Shown here in pieces: positions 1 to 8,752 of a stretch of 64,000 nt of DNA (within the stretch, counting starts at the first letter, position 1; the number at the start of each line of letters is the position of its first letter). The notes under the pieces were generated by a model. It searched no databases, had not been told where the DNA came from, and was given only the letters and a program-made list of their open reading frames with translations. The position numbers and the translations under genes are program-made. This stretch comes from Candidatus Pristimantibacillus lignocellulolyticus (GTDB lineage Bacteria > Bacillota > Bacilli > Paenibacillales > Paenibacillaceae): positions 3,034,001 to 3,098,000 of the forward strand of contig CP097899.1 of NCBI GenBank assembly GCA_023639215.1. Direction: 5' to 3'.

Positions 1-444
1 ATCACCACGAAACATTTCAAATTGTTCCCCATTAATGTTCACTTGAGCAACCATCGTATTATCAACACTTTTCAAGGTGAATTCATTTAGTGCAGAATAA
101 TGAAAGGTGCCAGACTTTGTAACAAGTTCAATATTGGCGATCGGGTATTTCACAATAGTAGGTTCAATGCTACACATTTTCTCTAATAACAGTTCAAGTT
201 CATCGGCTTTCCAATCAGCATAAAAACCAAGATGTCCAGTATGAACGCCAACGAAAGAAATATGATCAATTTGTGAAATGTATTTATGGAAAGCTTTCAA
301 CAGAGTTCCATCTCCGCCGATAGATATCACTATATTAGGTTCTTGTTGATTGTGCTGAAGACCTTTACTGTTGGCGTGTTGGATGAATTGATTAGCTAGT
401 TGCTTCGATAGTGAATCTCCACGGTCAATAACAGCGTATTTCAA
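1..444 (-). CDS. nadK: NAD kinase, N-terminal part (cut by window edge)
   Basis: Phosphorylates NAD(H) to NADP(H) in the cytosol. Only the first 148 codons are present; the gene leaves the window at its left edge. The translation shows the NAD-kinase nucleotide signature GGDGT at residues 43-47 inside SIGGDGTLLKAF, followed by the GVHTGHLGFYADW segment typical of the short Bacillota enzymes. I place the start at a TTG (442-444) because AAAGGGG stands at the right distance upstream and no in-frame ATG precedes the conserved part. The next gene on this strand, spoVV/ylbJ, lies about 190 bp upstream. Confidence 0.9.
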   Translation of the reverse strand, partial: MKYAVIDRGDSLSKQLANQFIQHANSKGLQHNQQEPNIVISIGGDGTLLKAFHKYISQIDHISFVGVHTGHLGFYADWKADELELLLEKMCSIEPTIVKYPIANIELVTKSGTFHYSALNEFTLKSVDNTMVAQVNINGEQFEMFRGD

Positions 445-634
445 AATGATAAACCCCTTTGCAAGTTCCTTATTCTACCACAATGTTATTTATTAATTTC
501 TGAGCATAGCGAAGGACAAATTATATTTGGCGAAAAAGCTACCTTATAAACGCGGTCGCTTATCCTTGAATTGCCTCGGTAAAGATTTTCTCATATTGAG
601 CATAGCCCAAAAATGAAGTTTGTTCAAGCGTTGA

Positions 635-1720
635 TCATGCTGCTGGACCAAGCCAACCCCAAAGTATATATAGAAGTATTACTGACAGTATAGCATGAAT
701 GAGTCGCGATAATAAAAAGGGCATATAGCGAATGGGGGTATGGCTAAGTAAACTAGCAACTTGTGCATGAACAGATAAACCACCCCATGACAGAATGGCA
801 ACAGCAATGGCAGCTTGATGCTGCAAAGACAAGCTAATTAGGCTAGATTGTTGAGCGCCGAGCGTGACTTCAAATAATCCAGGGACAATGGCTTCTGCTG
901 CACTGCTTGAAATTCCAAACCATTGAAAGATATGTTGAAGTGTAATAATCAACATATGTAGAATATGACCTTCAGTCAGTAGTCCAAGGACAACTGAAAA
1001 AAATACCACTAATCCACCCACGACAATCATGAGTCTAAGCGCAGATTGAATCGCTTGTTGCAAAATGACCGAAAATGGTCTTCCATCCATAAGTCTTGCT
1101 TGATGCATGGCTAGTAATGCAGTATATAGTTTAGATTGTCTATAATTGGAAATACTTGAAGTAGAAGCATGCGGTAGCTCCGATTGTTCAAGCTTCTCTG
1201 CCTTAATGTCATGAAATCTCATTAATAACCCAATGAGAAAAGCGCCACTATAATGAGACACCGCTAATATAAGTGCAAGCTCGCTATTATGGAAAAATCC
1301 AATGGATACAGCACCAATGAGAAAGATAGGGTCAGAAGAAGTTGTGAAAGCGACTAGACGTTCCCCTTCACGACGATTTAATAAACCTTGATCCCATAAC
1401 TGAGCGGTTATACGCGCACCAACAGGATAGCCAGAAATATAGCCTAACGTAATAACGAATCCACCGATTCCTGGTAAGCGAAATAACGGACGCATAAATG
1501 GATCGAGTATTTTTCCGAAAAAGTGAACGAGGCCGAATCCGATCATCAATTCAGAAAATACAAAAAAGGGAAACAAAGCAGGAAATAACACTTCCCACCA
1601 AATGGCAACCCCTCGAAGTGCTGAGTCAAGAGTTACATTCGGGAAAATAATCATGAATGCTAATATTATTGTAGCCAAATAGGCTGTAATGGAAAGAGGA
1701 TGAAGCATCGTTTTGATCAT
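635..1720 (-). CDS. ylbJ: Sporulation integral membrane protein YlbJ (SpoVV), nucleoside-recognition fold
   Basis: A 361-residue polytopic membrane protein with about eight hydrophobic segments and the conserved stretches LFPFFVFSELMIGFG, GYISGYPVGA and TTSSDPIFLIGAV that mark the YlbJ family. In Bacillus subtilis the orthologue, renamed SpoVV, sits in the mother-cell membrane and is needed for dipicolinic acid transfer to the forespore; that role is inferred here from family membership. The ATG start follows a weak purine-rich stretch. The gene looks monocistronic. Its presence implies an endospore former. Confidence 0.9.
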   Translation of the reverse strand: MIKTMLHPLSITAYLATIILAFMIIFPNVTLDSALRGVAIWWEVLFPALFPFFVFSELMIGFGLVHFFGKILDPFMRPLFRLPGIGGFVITLGYISGYPVGARITAQLWDQGLLNRREGERLVAFTTSSDPIFLIGAVSIGFFHNSELALILAVSHYSGAFLIGLLMRFHDIKAEKLEQSELPHASTSSISNYRQSKLYTALLAMHQARLMDGRPFSVILQQAIQSALRLMIVVGGLVVFFSVVLGLLTEGHILHMLIITLQHIFQWFGISSSAAEAIVPGLFEVTLGAQQSSLISLSLQHQAAIAVAILSWGGLSVHAQVASLLSHTPIRYMPFLLSRLIHAILSVILLYILWGWLGPAA

Positions 1721-1898
1721 AAATTGTCATCCTAACACATTTTTTTTTGCTGCTACTTGAAGTATATGAAATGAGATGTACAAGCATAACAAAAAAAGAA
1801 ATATAAATATCTAGCAAACGGTTACATTATTGGAACTATATCGCATACAATGTGATATAATAACAGTAAGAGAATAGTGAAATGATGGAGTGATGATT

Positions 1899-1997
1899 AT
1901 GAGTTTTCTTGCAGGAATTCTTGTATGCGCCTTTGTGTATGTAATCAGAGAAGCAATATCCACACCAGCTAATTCGAAGGACTATGACTACAAATAG
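1899..1997 (+). CDS. Small membrane-like protein, 32 residues, function unknown
   Basis: A short open frame starting with ATG after the purine-rich stretch GATGGAGTGATG. It encodes a hydrophobic N-terminal half (SFLAGILVCAFVYVI) and a charged tail ending KDYDYK. A TATAAT box lies at 1856-1861 and a compact terminator follows 16 bases after the stop, so it looks like a free-standing transcript. I recognise no family. A single-pass membrane microprotein is the most economical reading; chance ORF remains possible. Confidence 0.5.
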   Translation: MSFLAGILVCAFVYVIREAISTPANSKDYDYK

Positions 1998-2012
1998 TGG
2001 ATTTATATACGT

Positions 2013-2040
2013 GCCGCCAAATATATTGGGCGGTTTTTTT
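2013..2040 (+). terminator. Intrinsic terminator after the 32-residue ORF
   Basis: CCGCC and GGGCGG flank an AT-rich loop and are followed by seven T, forming a short intrinsic terminator on the plus strand. Confidence 0.75.
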
Positions 2041-2111
2041 GTCTAATCTTCACAATGATAATCTATCTAATATGCTATAATGTATGTAATTCAATAATGG
2101 AGTTGATGAAC

Positions 2112-2489
2112 ATGGCCAATGAAAGTACCTACAATTTAATGGGTGGTTCGGATACCATTCGTAATTTGGTACAAGCATTTTATCTGAAAGTACTAGCCCA
2201 TCCCGAGCTGAGCCCATTGTTCCCAACTGATATATTACCTGTGATGGAGAGGCAATATATGTTTTTGACTCAATTTTTTGGCGGGCCCTCTCTTTACACT
2301 GAAGAGGTTGGTCATCCAATGATGCGAGCAAGACATCTACCATTCGAAATCAATGAGGCTAGAGCTCAAGCTTGGTTACAATGTATGAAGGAAGCACTGA
2401 CCGAAGTTAATATTTCTGTAGAATTACAGGCACACGTCCTTGAGAGATTATCTGGACCTGCATATCATTTTATTAACTCTTCTGACTAG
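2112..2489 (+). CDS. yjbI: Truncated haemoglobin, group II (YjbI-like)
   Basis: A 125-residue globin of the short 2-over-2 type. It carries the group II features FLTQFFGGPSLY and the proximal-histidine segment MRARHLPFEI. Such proteins bind haem and oxygen and are linked to oxygen or NO/peroxide handling in the cytosol. I choose the ATG at 2112 (MANESTYN) because GGAG ends nine bases upstream; the in-frame ATG at 2106 is too close to it, and the still longer frame lacks a ribosome site. In B. subtilis the orthologue lies near yjbH; here it stands alone before a DUF2225 gene. Confidence 0.88.
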   Translation: MANESTYNLMGGSDTIRNLVQAFYLKVLAHPELSPLFPTDILPVMERQYMFLTQFFGGPSLYTEEVGHPMMRARHLPFEINEARAQAWLQCMKEALTEVNISVELQAHVLERLSGPAYHFINSSD

Positions 2490-2632
2490 TTGTTATGCTG
2501 ATGAGAATTTTTGTTTTGTTGTAAATTACTTAGGGCACAACGAAATAATTTACTAATATGCTTCTGAAGTTTTTTTTCTTGACATGATTGTTACATCTAG
2601 AAATAAAGAAAAAGTTTTAGGAGGTAATTAAA

Positions 2633-3316
2633 GTGGATCCATTATATATTTCAAATACAGAATGCCCATGTTGTGCTACCATTTTCGAAATTACGAGAGT
2701 GAGACCGAGTTTCAAAAATCCGAATCGCTCAGACACTGATTTTTGTGGTTATTATAAAAGTGGTGTAAATCCTGATTTTTATGTAGTTCGTATTTGTCCT
2801 GCATGCGGATATTCATTTTCAGAAAACGGAGTCAAGCTATTATCTGATGAGGAAAAAGCAATTTACTTTGATCAAATCGGTAAGCATTGGGTTTCAGAAT
2901 ACTTCCATGGAGAGCGTACAATACAGGAGGCATTAATGGCATACAAACGGGCATTAATGATCGCTCAACTTATGAAAGCTGAACATCGCTTAATTGCCGG
3001 TTTGTTACATCATATTGCTTGGTTATATCGTTACTTGGAGCAAGAGCAAGATGAACAAAGATTTTTACAGTTTGCACTAGAGCAGTATATTGTTGTGTAC
3101 GAGAATGAGGAAAATAGCGAGAAAAATGCTAGATTATTATACATTATCGGTGAATTGAATAAACGAACTGGGCAATATAACGAAGCCGTTAAATGGTTTT
3201 CACGCGTCGTTAACGATAAGTCAATAATGGATGCTGGTATGATTAGAGCAAGTCGTGAACAATGGAAAGATATCGGAGAAATATTAGCTCAGCAAAGAGC
3301 CAGTAACTTATCCTAA
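2633..3316 (+). CDS. DUF2225 family protein with two zinc-ribbon-like Cys pairs
   Basis: A 227-residue cytosolic protein starting with GTG after a strong TAGGAGGT site. The N-terminal third holds two CxxC pairs (C11/C14 and C55/C58), as in the DUF2225 family, suggesting a bound zinc. The remaining part is helical and resembles TPR repeats, with tyrosine and alanine patterns such as YKRALMIAQ and YNEAVKWFSRVV. Its role is not established. It is monocistronic, bounded by its own strong terminator. Confidence 0.8.
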   Translation: MDPLYISNTECPCCATIFEITRVRPSFKNPNRSDTDFCGYYKSGVNPDFYVVRICPACGYSFSENGVKLLSDEEKAIYFDQIGKHWVSEYFHGERTIQEALMAYKRALMIAQLMKAEHRLIAGLLHHIAWLYRYLEQEQDEQRFLQFALEQYIVVYENEENSEKNARLLYIIGELNKRTGQYNEAVKWFSRVVNDKSIMDAGMIRASREQWKDIGEILAQQRASNLS

Positions 3317-3321
3317 CAAAA

Positions 3322-3377
3322 GGCACAGAGTAGGACTATGGGGAATGTCCCCCTTATACGCCTATTCTGTGCTTTTT
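3322..3377 (+). terminator. Intrinsic terminator after DUF2225 gene
   Basis: GCACAGAGTAGG pairs with CCTATTCTGTGC around a G/C-rich inner loop and is followed by a T run. It separates the plus-strand gene from the convergent minus-strand pair. Confidence 0.85.
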
Positions 3378-3421
3378 ATACATAGTTGAATGGAATGAAG
3401 AACATAATATAATGTGCAATA

Positions 3422-3661
3422 TTAAAGATAATTTCTCACTTTACTATCCGCTAGTATATAATCATCGTCAATATCGATGATTTGTAGTTTGCCGTAGCAA
3501 CATGGAAATACGAGATGTTTTTTCTTACCTGATTTAATCTCACCTATCTCACGTTGTTTTAGTGGAAGTAGAACTTGATTTGCATCACAAAAAGGGCAAT
3601 GTTCTACATAGAAATCTTTCATGATACGTTCATAAGGCCAAGTATTTTCAAAAGGGATCAT
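3422..3661 (-). CDS. Small Cys-containing protein, 79 residues, function unknown
   Basis: A short protein with an HCPFCDAN motif (C22, C25) and a FPCCYG motif (C54, C55), which together could hold one zinc ion. No secretion signal or membrane segment is visible. Its ATG shares one base with the stop of the upstream yycC gene (TAATG), so the two are translationally coupled. I do not recognise a named family beyond this context. Confidence 0.7.
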   Translation of the reverse strand: MIPFENTWPYERIMKDFYVEHCPFCDANQVLLPLKQREIGEIKSGKKKHLVFPCCYGKLQIIDIDDDYILADSKVRNYL

Positions 3662-3831
3662 TATTCTGACTCCTTGGAAGCTTGTTGTTGTTCAGTTTTT
3701 TGTTCTTCCTGCGCAAGTTGAGCAAGCTTCTGTAAAACAATATGACGTGGTGTATGAACAAGTTGCTCAATTGGAATTCCAAGTTGTTGAGCAAGTTTCA
3801 TTGCTGTTTCAGGGGATAGCTGTTTGAGCAT
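3661..3831 (-). CDS. yycC: YycC-like small protein, 56 residues
   Basis: Encodes a 56-residue protein beginning MLKQLSPETAMKLAQQLG and continuing with PIEQLVHTPRHIVLQKLAQL, the pattern I know from Bacillus YycC (ISPETAIKLSKQLGVPLEHLMHMPQHIL). Function is unknown in the family. A good GGAGGTG ribosome site precedes the ATG. The C-terminus is rich in Q and E. The stop codon overlaps the start of the downstream 79-residue gene by one base. Confidence 0.8.
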   Translation of the reverse strand: MLKQLSPETAMKLAQQLGIPIEQLVHTPRHIVLQKLAQLAQEEQKTEQQQASKESE

Positions 3832-3989
3832 GGTGCTGCACCTCCAGTTTAGTTATACTTATGTTATACACTTACATCTATATAGATGGCAAATACAAGT
3901 TATGGTCAACATAGTAAGTTGTTAATATTTTTGAAGCTACATTACCGAATTTAATGTACATTATTTTCATTATGATGGGGGTAAATGAG

Positions 3990-5762
3990 ATGAAATATGC
4001 TGTGAAATGGGAATTGGATTCTATCTATGAAGGTGGTTCTCAATCCGAGCAGTTGAAGCAAGAAATATTGAGTACAGAGAATTTAATTAAGCAATTACAT
4101 AAAGATCTAGCAAGCGATCAAGTTGATCAACTTGAAAATATAATCACTCAGACTGATATTGTTCAGCAAATATTGTTGAATGTACGTCAGTTAGACTCAT
4201 TCGTATCATGTCTTATGGCACAGGATATGTTTGACAAGCAAGCAGTTATCTTATTAGACAAAGTGAAAAATTTAAGTGCAGCATTTACATCTGTTCTTAC
4301 GAAGTTCGATAATAATCTTAGAAACATAAATGATGAGCAATGGGAGAGATATTTATCACATCCAGATCTACAACCCGTCGCTTATAATTTAAATGAGCGC
4401 AGGGAATTAGCAAAGCGCCAAATGTCTCCAGAGCTTGAAGCATTAGCTGCTGATCTAGCCATTGATGGCTATCATGGTTGGGGAGACTTCTATAACACTA
4501 TCGTTTCTCGTACAAATTTCAAGGTGGATGAAGATACGTATTTATCTGCTGGTCAAATGGCCAATCGGTTATCTGAAGGTGATCGTACCATTCGTGCTAC
4601 TGCTTTCGACGAATGGGAGAAAGTATGGGGAGAGCAAGCTGATCTATGTGTAGACACGATCAATCATCTCGCAGGATTTCGCTTGAAATGGTATAAAAAT
4701 CGTGATTGGCAATCATTTCTTGATGAGCCTCTGCAGATGAATCGTATGAGTGAAGCTACGTTGCAAGCGATGTGGACTGCCGTAGAGAAGGGAAAGAAAC
4801 AGCTAATCCCATACTTTGAACGCAAATCAAAACTGCTTTCAGTAGCTAAGCTTGACTGGCATGATGTGGAAGCCCCTTTAGCATCCGCGTCATCAACAAT
4901 GAGTTTTGATGACGCCGCAACATTCATTATTGAACAGTTCGGAAACTTCAGTCCGAAAATGGCTCAGTTTGCACAATATGCATTCGAGAATCATTGGATT
5001 GAAGCGGAAGATCGTCCAGGAAAACGTCCAGGTGGATTCTGTACTTCATTGCCTAAAAGTGGTGAAACGAGAATATTTATGACGTATTCCGGTAGTGCAT
5101 CTAATGTTTCTACACTTGCACATGAGTTAGGTCATGCATACCATCAGCATGTGATGAACGATATGCCTGCTTTAACACAAGAATATGCGATGAATGTCGC
5201 TGAGACAGCCTCTACATTTGCTGAGTTAATTGTGTCTGATCAAGCATTGAAAGCTGCTGAAACAGTAGAGGAGCAGTTAGCGCTAGTTGATGATAAAATC
5301 CAACGAGCAATTGCTTTCTATATGAATATTCATGCTCGCTTTATTTTCGAAACGAGATTCTATGAAGAGCGAGCACAAGGTCCTGTACCGACGACAAGAA
5401 TGAATGAGTTAATGGTTGAGGCTCAAGAAGAAGCTTTTGATGGATTGCTTGGACAATACCACCCACATTTCTGGGTAGCCAAACTTCACTTCTATTTGAC
5501 AGATGTACCGTTCTATAACTTCCCGTATACATTTGGATATTTGTTTAGCGCGGGAATATACAAGCGTGCATTAGAGCAAGGAGAAGGTTTTGCTCAGCAA
5601 TATGATGCATTGCTTCAAGATACTGGTCGCTTAACTGTCGAGGAGTTGGCTCAAAAACATTTACAAGTTGATCTAACAAAAACTGATTTTTGGGAAGAGG
5701 CAGCAGAGCTTGTAGCTGAAGATGTCGACTTATTCTTGAAGCTTACCGATGTTACAAACTAG
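3990..5762 (+). CDS. M3 family oligoendopeptidase (PepF-like)
   Basis: A cytosolic zinc metallopeptidase of about 590 residues that trims oligopeptides. The zinc motif HELGH (H378, E379, H382) is in ASNVSTLAHELGHAYHQH, and the C-terminal part keeps the AETASTFAE and FPYTFGYLFSAG segments that define the thimet-like M3B fold. I start at ATG 3990 (MKYAVKWELD) because GATGGGGGT precedes it; an upstream in-frame ATG at 3954 would add 12 residues without a ribosome site. Transcribed divergently from yycC. The family is usually called oligoendopeptidase F or a variant of it. Confidence 0.88.
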   Translation: MKYAVKWELDSIYEGGSQSEQLKQEILSTENLIKQLHKDLASDQVDQLENIITQTDIVQQILLNVRQLDSFVSCLMAQDMFDKQAVILLDKVKNLSAAFTSVLTKFDNNLRNINDEQWERYLSHPDLQPVAYNLNERRELAKRQMSPELEALAADLAIDGYHGWGDFYNTIVSRTNFKVDEDTYLSAGQMANRLSEGDRTIRATAFDEWEKVWGEQADLCVDTINHLAGFRLKWYKNRDWQSFLDEPLQMNRMSEATLQAMWTAVEKGKKQLIPYFERKSKLLSVAKLDWHDVEAPLASASSTMSFDDAATFIIEQFGNFSPKMAQFAQYAFENHWIEAEDRPGKRPGGFCTSLPKSGETRIFMTYSGSASNVSTLAHELGHAYHQHVMNDMPALTQEYAMNVAETASTFAELIVSDQALKAAETVEEQLALVDDKIQRAIAFYMNIHARFIFETRFYEERAQGPVPTTRMNELMVEAQEEAFDGLLGQYHPHFWVAKLHFYLTDVPFYNFPYTFGYLFSAGIYKRALEQGEGFAQQYDALLQDTGRLTVEELAQKHLQVDLTKTDFWEEAAELVAEDVDLFLKLTDVTN

Positions 5763-5841
5763 ACATCCATATGACAATACTGTGGACAAAGTGGTTTGTT
5801 CCTGGCATATGTGCTAACGTATAAGTAGAATACATTTTCAA

Positions 5842-5988
5842 GATGTTGCCAAAAAAATAGTAAATGCTTTCGAAGTATTTTTTTGTTACGAAGAAGATTC
5901 TCTAGATGTTACCAAAAAATTTAAGTAAATGCTTTCGAAGTGTTTTTTGTTACGAAGAAGATTCTCTAGATGTTACCAAAAAATTTTA
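5842..5988 (+). repeat. Tandem ~64-bp repeat (2.3 copies) upstream of ndk
   Basis: Two nearly identical units begin at 5842 and 5905 with GATGTTRCCAAAAAA, and a third partial unit begins at 5969, giving a period of 63-64 bp. Each full unit holds the palindrome CTTTCGAAG, a T run and a GTTACGAAGAAG segment, so each could form a hairpin. The last partial unit runs into the ndk ribosome site. It could be a duplicated terminator or leader element. Confidence 0.8.
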
Positions 5989-6004
5989 GAAGGGAGTTTT
6001 TACT

Positions 6005-6403
6005 ATGGAAAGAACATTTGTTATGATTAAGCCTGATGGAGTTGCGAGAGGTCTAATTGGTCGAATTGTTACAAGATTCGAGGAGAAAGGGTTCGTTATT
6101 GCACAAGCTCAGTTGCTATACTTATCTGCGGAACAAGCAGGCGTTCACTATGCGCATTTAAAATCTAAACCATTCTTTGGTGAGTTAGTTGATTATATTA
6201 CTTCTGGTCCAGTGTTTGCAATGATTTTGGAAGGTCATCAGGCGGTACAGAATGCTAGGACATTGATTGGTTTTACGAATCCAATCGAGGCGCAAGCAGG
6301 AACGATTCGTGGTGATTATGCACTGATCGTAGATAGTAATGTTATTCATGGTTCTGACTCTGTTGAAAATGCTGAAATAGAAATCAAACGATTTTTTAGA
6401 TAA
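6005..6403 (+). CDS. ndk: Nucleoside diphosphate kinase
   Basis: Transfers the terminal phosphate from ATP to other nucleoside diphosphates through a phospho-histidine. The active-site segment NVIHGSDS is present with the catalytic histidine at residue 115, and the N-terminus (ERTFVMIKPDGVARGLIGRI) is canonical. At 132 residues it is shorter than the ~148-residue Bacillus enzymes: the chain ends at EIKRFFR and lacks the usual C-terminal tail. AGAAGGGAG precedes the ATG. Upstream lies a tandem repeat, downstream a terminator, so it appears monocistronic. Confidence 0.93.
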   Translation: MERTFVMIKPDGVARGLIGRIVTRFEEKGFVIAQAQLLYLSAEQAGVHYAHLKSKPFFGELVDYITSGPVFAMILEGHQAVQNARTLIGFTNPIEAQAGTIRGDYALIVDSNVIHGSDSVENAEIEIKRFFR

Positions 6404-6480
6404 ATTAGATACAGTGTAGTTGTTACTCAAATTAGAAAAACTCAAGATTTAGAATGTACTATACGTAAAAATTAATACTG

Positions 6481-6526
6481 CACCGCATAGTAAATGTCCT
6501 CCAGACGTTACTACGCGGTGTTTTTT
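6481..6526 (+). terminator. Intrinsic terminator after ndk
   Basis: CACCGC and an AGTAA extension pair with GTTACTACGCGGTG and are followed by TTTTTT. Confidence 0.85.
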
Positions 6527-6627
6527 GTTTATTAGAATGTATTGTTATTAAAATCAAATATATGAATAGTTAATACTATTATGTATACCAAATTTATACT
6601 ATAATCTCATTTAGAGGGGGATGAATC

Positions 6628-8640
6628 ATGATAATTTCATCAAAGAGAAATATTGTAATCTTATTAGTAGTGAGTTTGTTTATGGCATTAATAACTTATT
6701 CCGGTGGAGAGACTGCAGCGGCTGAAACACATCATTGGAAGCATTACGTAGAGGCTCAGAAACTCATGGGAAAAGGAAAATATAAAGAAGCAATCGTTCA
6801 TCTAGTAGCTGCGAATAAGCAATCTAAGCAAGCAGGATATTTACGTCTTTTGGCAGAGGCTTATGAAAAAGATGGACAATTTCAAAATGCTGCTAATACA
6901 TATTATGAAGAGGCAGAAATTCATCGAGTGTTAGGTGAAAAATCTGGTGATATGAATACTTATTTCGCAGTATTAGCGATGGCGGATGCCCTTAATACGG
7001 AAATAGAAATCTATATTCAAGATAATATTCCGATTCAGTCAAGTACTAAACTAGCGAAGTTTGAGCCGGAAAATGGGATGTACATTGGAGCGTTTATCGA
7101 GAAAGATAGTGGTGTTGAAGATAAAAAAGGATTGAAGTTCAAAGCATTTAATGAGCTATCTGGCAAACAGCATGCTGTATACTTTAATTATCATCGCTAT
7201 GGTGCAGACTTCCCTCATATTTGGGCTAGTCAAGTTAAAGCGGAAGGTGGAGCAATTCATCTAGCGCTGCAGCCTGAATCAGGGTTAGCAAATGTCAAAG
7301 ATGACGAATCCTTACGTAAATTCGCACGTGATGCTCAAGCGGCAGGAGTGCCAGTGTTTCTGCGATTTGCTTCTGAGATGAATGGAAGCTGGGTAACATG
7401 GAGTGGTAATCCGAAGCTCTATATTGAGAAATTCCGCCTAGTATCCAAAGTGATGAAAGAGGAAGCTCCTAATGTTGCAATGGTATGGTCGCCTGCTGCC
7501 AATCCAAAACGTAATATTAATGACTATTATCCCGGCGATGATTACGTTGATTGGATCGGTCTAAGTATTTATAGTGTGAAATACTTCAACGGTAATGTAA
7601 GTACGCCTGCTGACCAAGTTAATCCTCTGGATTCGTTAGATTACGTATATCAAGAGTACTCTGATCGTAAACCCATTATGATTAGTGAATATGGTGCAAC
7701 TCATTTTAGTAAAGCGGGTAACACGACAACAACGAATTTTGCTATAACAAAAATGAATATGTTATATCATGGTGCAAAGCTGAAATATCCTCGCCTTAAA
7801 GGGATTAACTGGTTCAGTCTTAACACACTAACAGATTCGCATAGTGCAGACCGTAGTTTGAATAATTTCAGTTTAACAGAAAATAGTTCTGTACTAAGTG
7901 CATATAAGCAAATGATTAAAGACCCATATTATTTGAACTCTGTTGTAGGTATAGATAATACTGCTTCAAAAACTCCTTTGAAACAAAGCGTAACAGCTAT
8001 CGAGGATCAAGCGATTAGAGGTTCTGTCACAGGAATTGCTTGGGTTAAAACGTACGATCCATATATCGGTAAAGTCGTATTTGCGATAGATGGCAAACAG
8101 GTTGCACAGCGTAATCAATATCCGTATAGCTTCCCGCTTGATACGGCTACATTAACAAAAGGTAGTCATAAGTTGCAAGTCACAGTATATGACTCCAAAG
8201 GCCGTGAAGCTTCTAAGAAAACAGTGAATTTTAAAGTTGGAAATGCTGTTGGAGATATCTCAGAAGGTCAAGTGAAAATGTACTTGAATGAGAAGTATGT
8301 TCATACAAACAAAGGTAAAACAGAACTACCAGTAGCACCGTTTGTACGAGATAATCGTACGTTAGTACCGCTTCGCTTTATTAGCGGGGTACTTGGAGCA
8401 GATGTAGCTTGGAATGGTAAAGCGAAGTCAATCACGATCAAAGGTGCATCAACGATTGTTTTAACTGAAGGTAGTAAAAAGGGACTTGTGAATGGTAAAG
8501 AAGTTAAGCTGGATGTAGCTCCGATTAACATTCAAGGAACTACATTTGTGCCACTTCGCTTTGTGAACGAGAATCTTGGTGGAAATATAAACTTTGATAG
8601 TAAAGAAGGTAGTATTCTAGTATCTGCAAAAGCAAAATAA
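6628..8640 (+). CDS. Secreted GH26-like glycoside hydrolase with C-terminal copper-amine-oxidase-N stalk domain
   Basis: A 670-residue exported protein. Residues 1-32 form a signal peptide with a hydrophobic core (IVILLVVSLFMALITY) ending near AAAE. A TPR-like helical region follows (about 40-120), then a GH26 (mannanase-type) barrel at about 150-430 with the acid/base glutamate E250 in SEMNGSW and the nucleophile E354 in ISEYGA. Next comes an Ig-like module (about 455-540) and a two-part copper-amine-oxidase N-terminal stalk domain (about 550-668, with TLVPLRFIS and TFVPLRFVN). The substrate is probably a beta-mannan or related beta-glycan; that is inference. GAGGGGGATG precedes the ATG. Confidence 0.85.
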   Translation: MIISSKRNIVILLVVSLFMALITYSGGETAAAETHHWKHYVEAQKLMGKGKYKEAIVHLVAANKQSKQAGYLRLLAEAYEKDGQFQNAANTYYEEAEIHRVLGEKSGDMNTYFAVLAMADALNTEIEIYIQDNIPIQSSTKLAKFEPENGMYIGAFIEKDSGVEDKKGLKFKAFNELSGKQHAVYFNYHRYGADFPHIWASQVKAEGGAIHLALQPESGLANVKDDESLRKFARDAQAAGVPVFLRFASEMNGSWVTWSGNPKLYIEKFRLVSKVMKEEAPNVAMVWSPAANPKRNINDYYPGDDYVDWIGLSIYSVKYFNGNVSTPADQVNPLDSLDYVYQEYSDRKPIMISEYGATHFSKAGNTTTTNFAITKMNMLYHGAKLKYPRLKGINWFSLNTLTDSHSADRSLNNFSLTENSSVLSAYKQMIKDPYYLNSVVGIDNTASKTPLKQSVTAIEDQAIRGSVTGIAWVKTYDPYIGKVVFAIDGKQVAQRNQYPYSFPLDTATLTKGSHKLQVTVYDSKGREASKKTVNFKVGNAVGDISEGQVKMYLNEKYVHTNKGKTELPVAPFVRDNRTLVPLRFISGVLGADVAWNGKAKSITIKGASTIVLTEGSKKGLVNGKEVKLDVAPINIQGTTFVPLRFVNENLGGNINFDSKEGSILVSAKAK

Positions 8641-8698
8641 TAATGATATTGACAGTTATTGGAATGTTGTGCTATATTGTGCTTAACTATTAGCGGAA

Positions 8699-8745
8699 GC
8701 ACCGCATATGGAGAGTCCTTGGACACTCTATATGCGGTGCTTTTC
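8699..8745 (+). terminator. Intrinsic terminator after GH26 gene
   Basis: GCACCGCATAT pairs perfectly with ATATGCGGTGC around a GAGAGTCC...GGACACTC inner stem and is followed by a T-rich run. Confidence 0.9.
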
Positions 8746-8752
8746 GTTTTAA

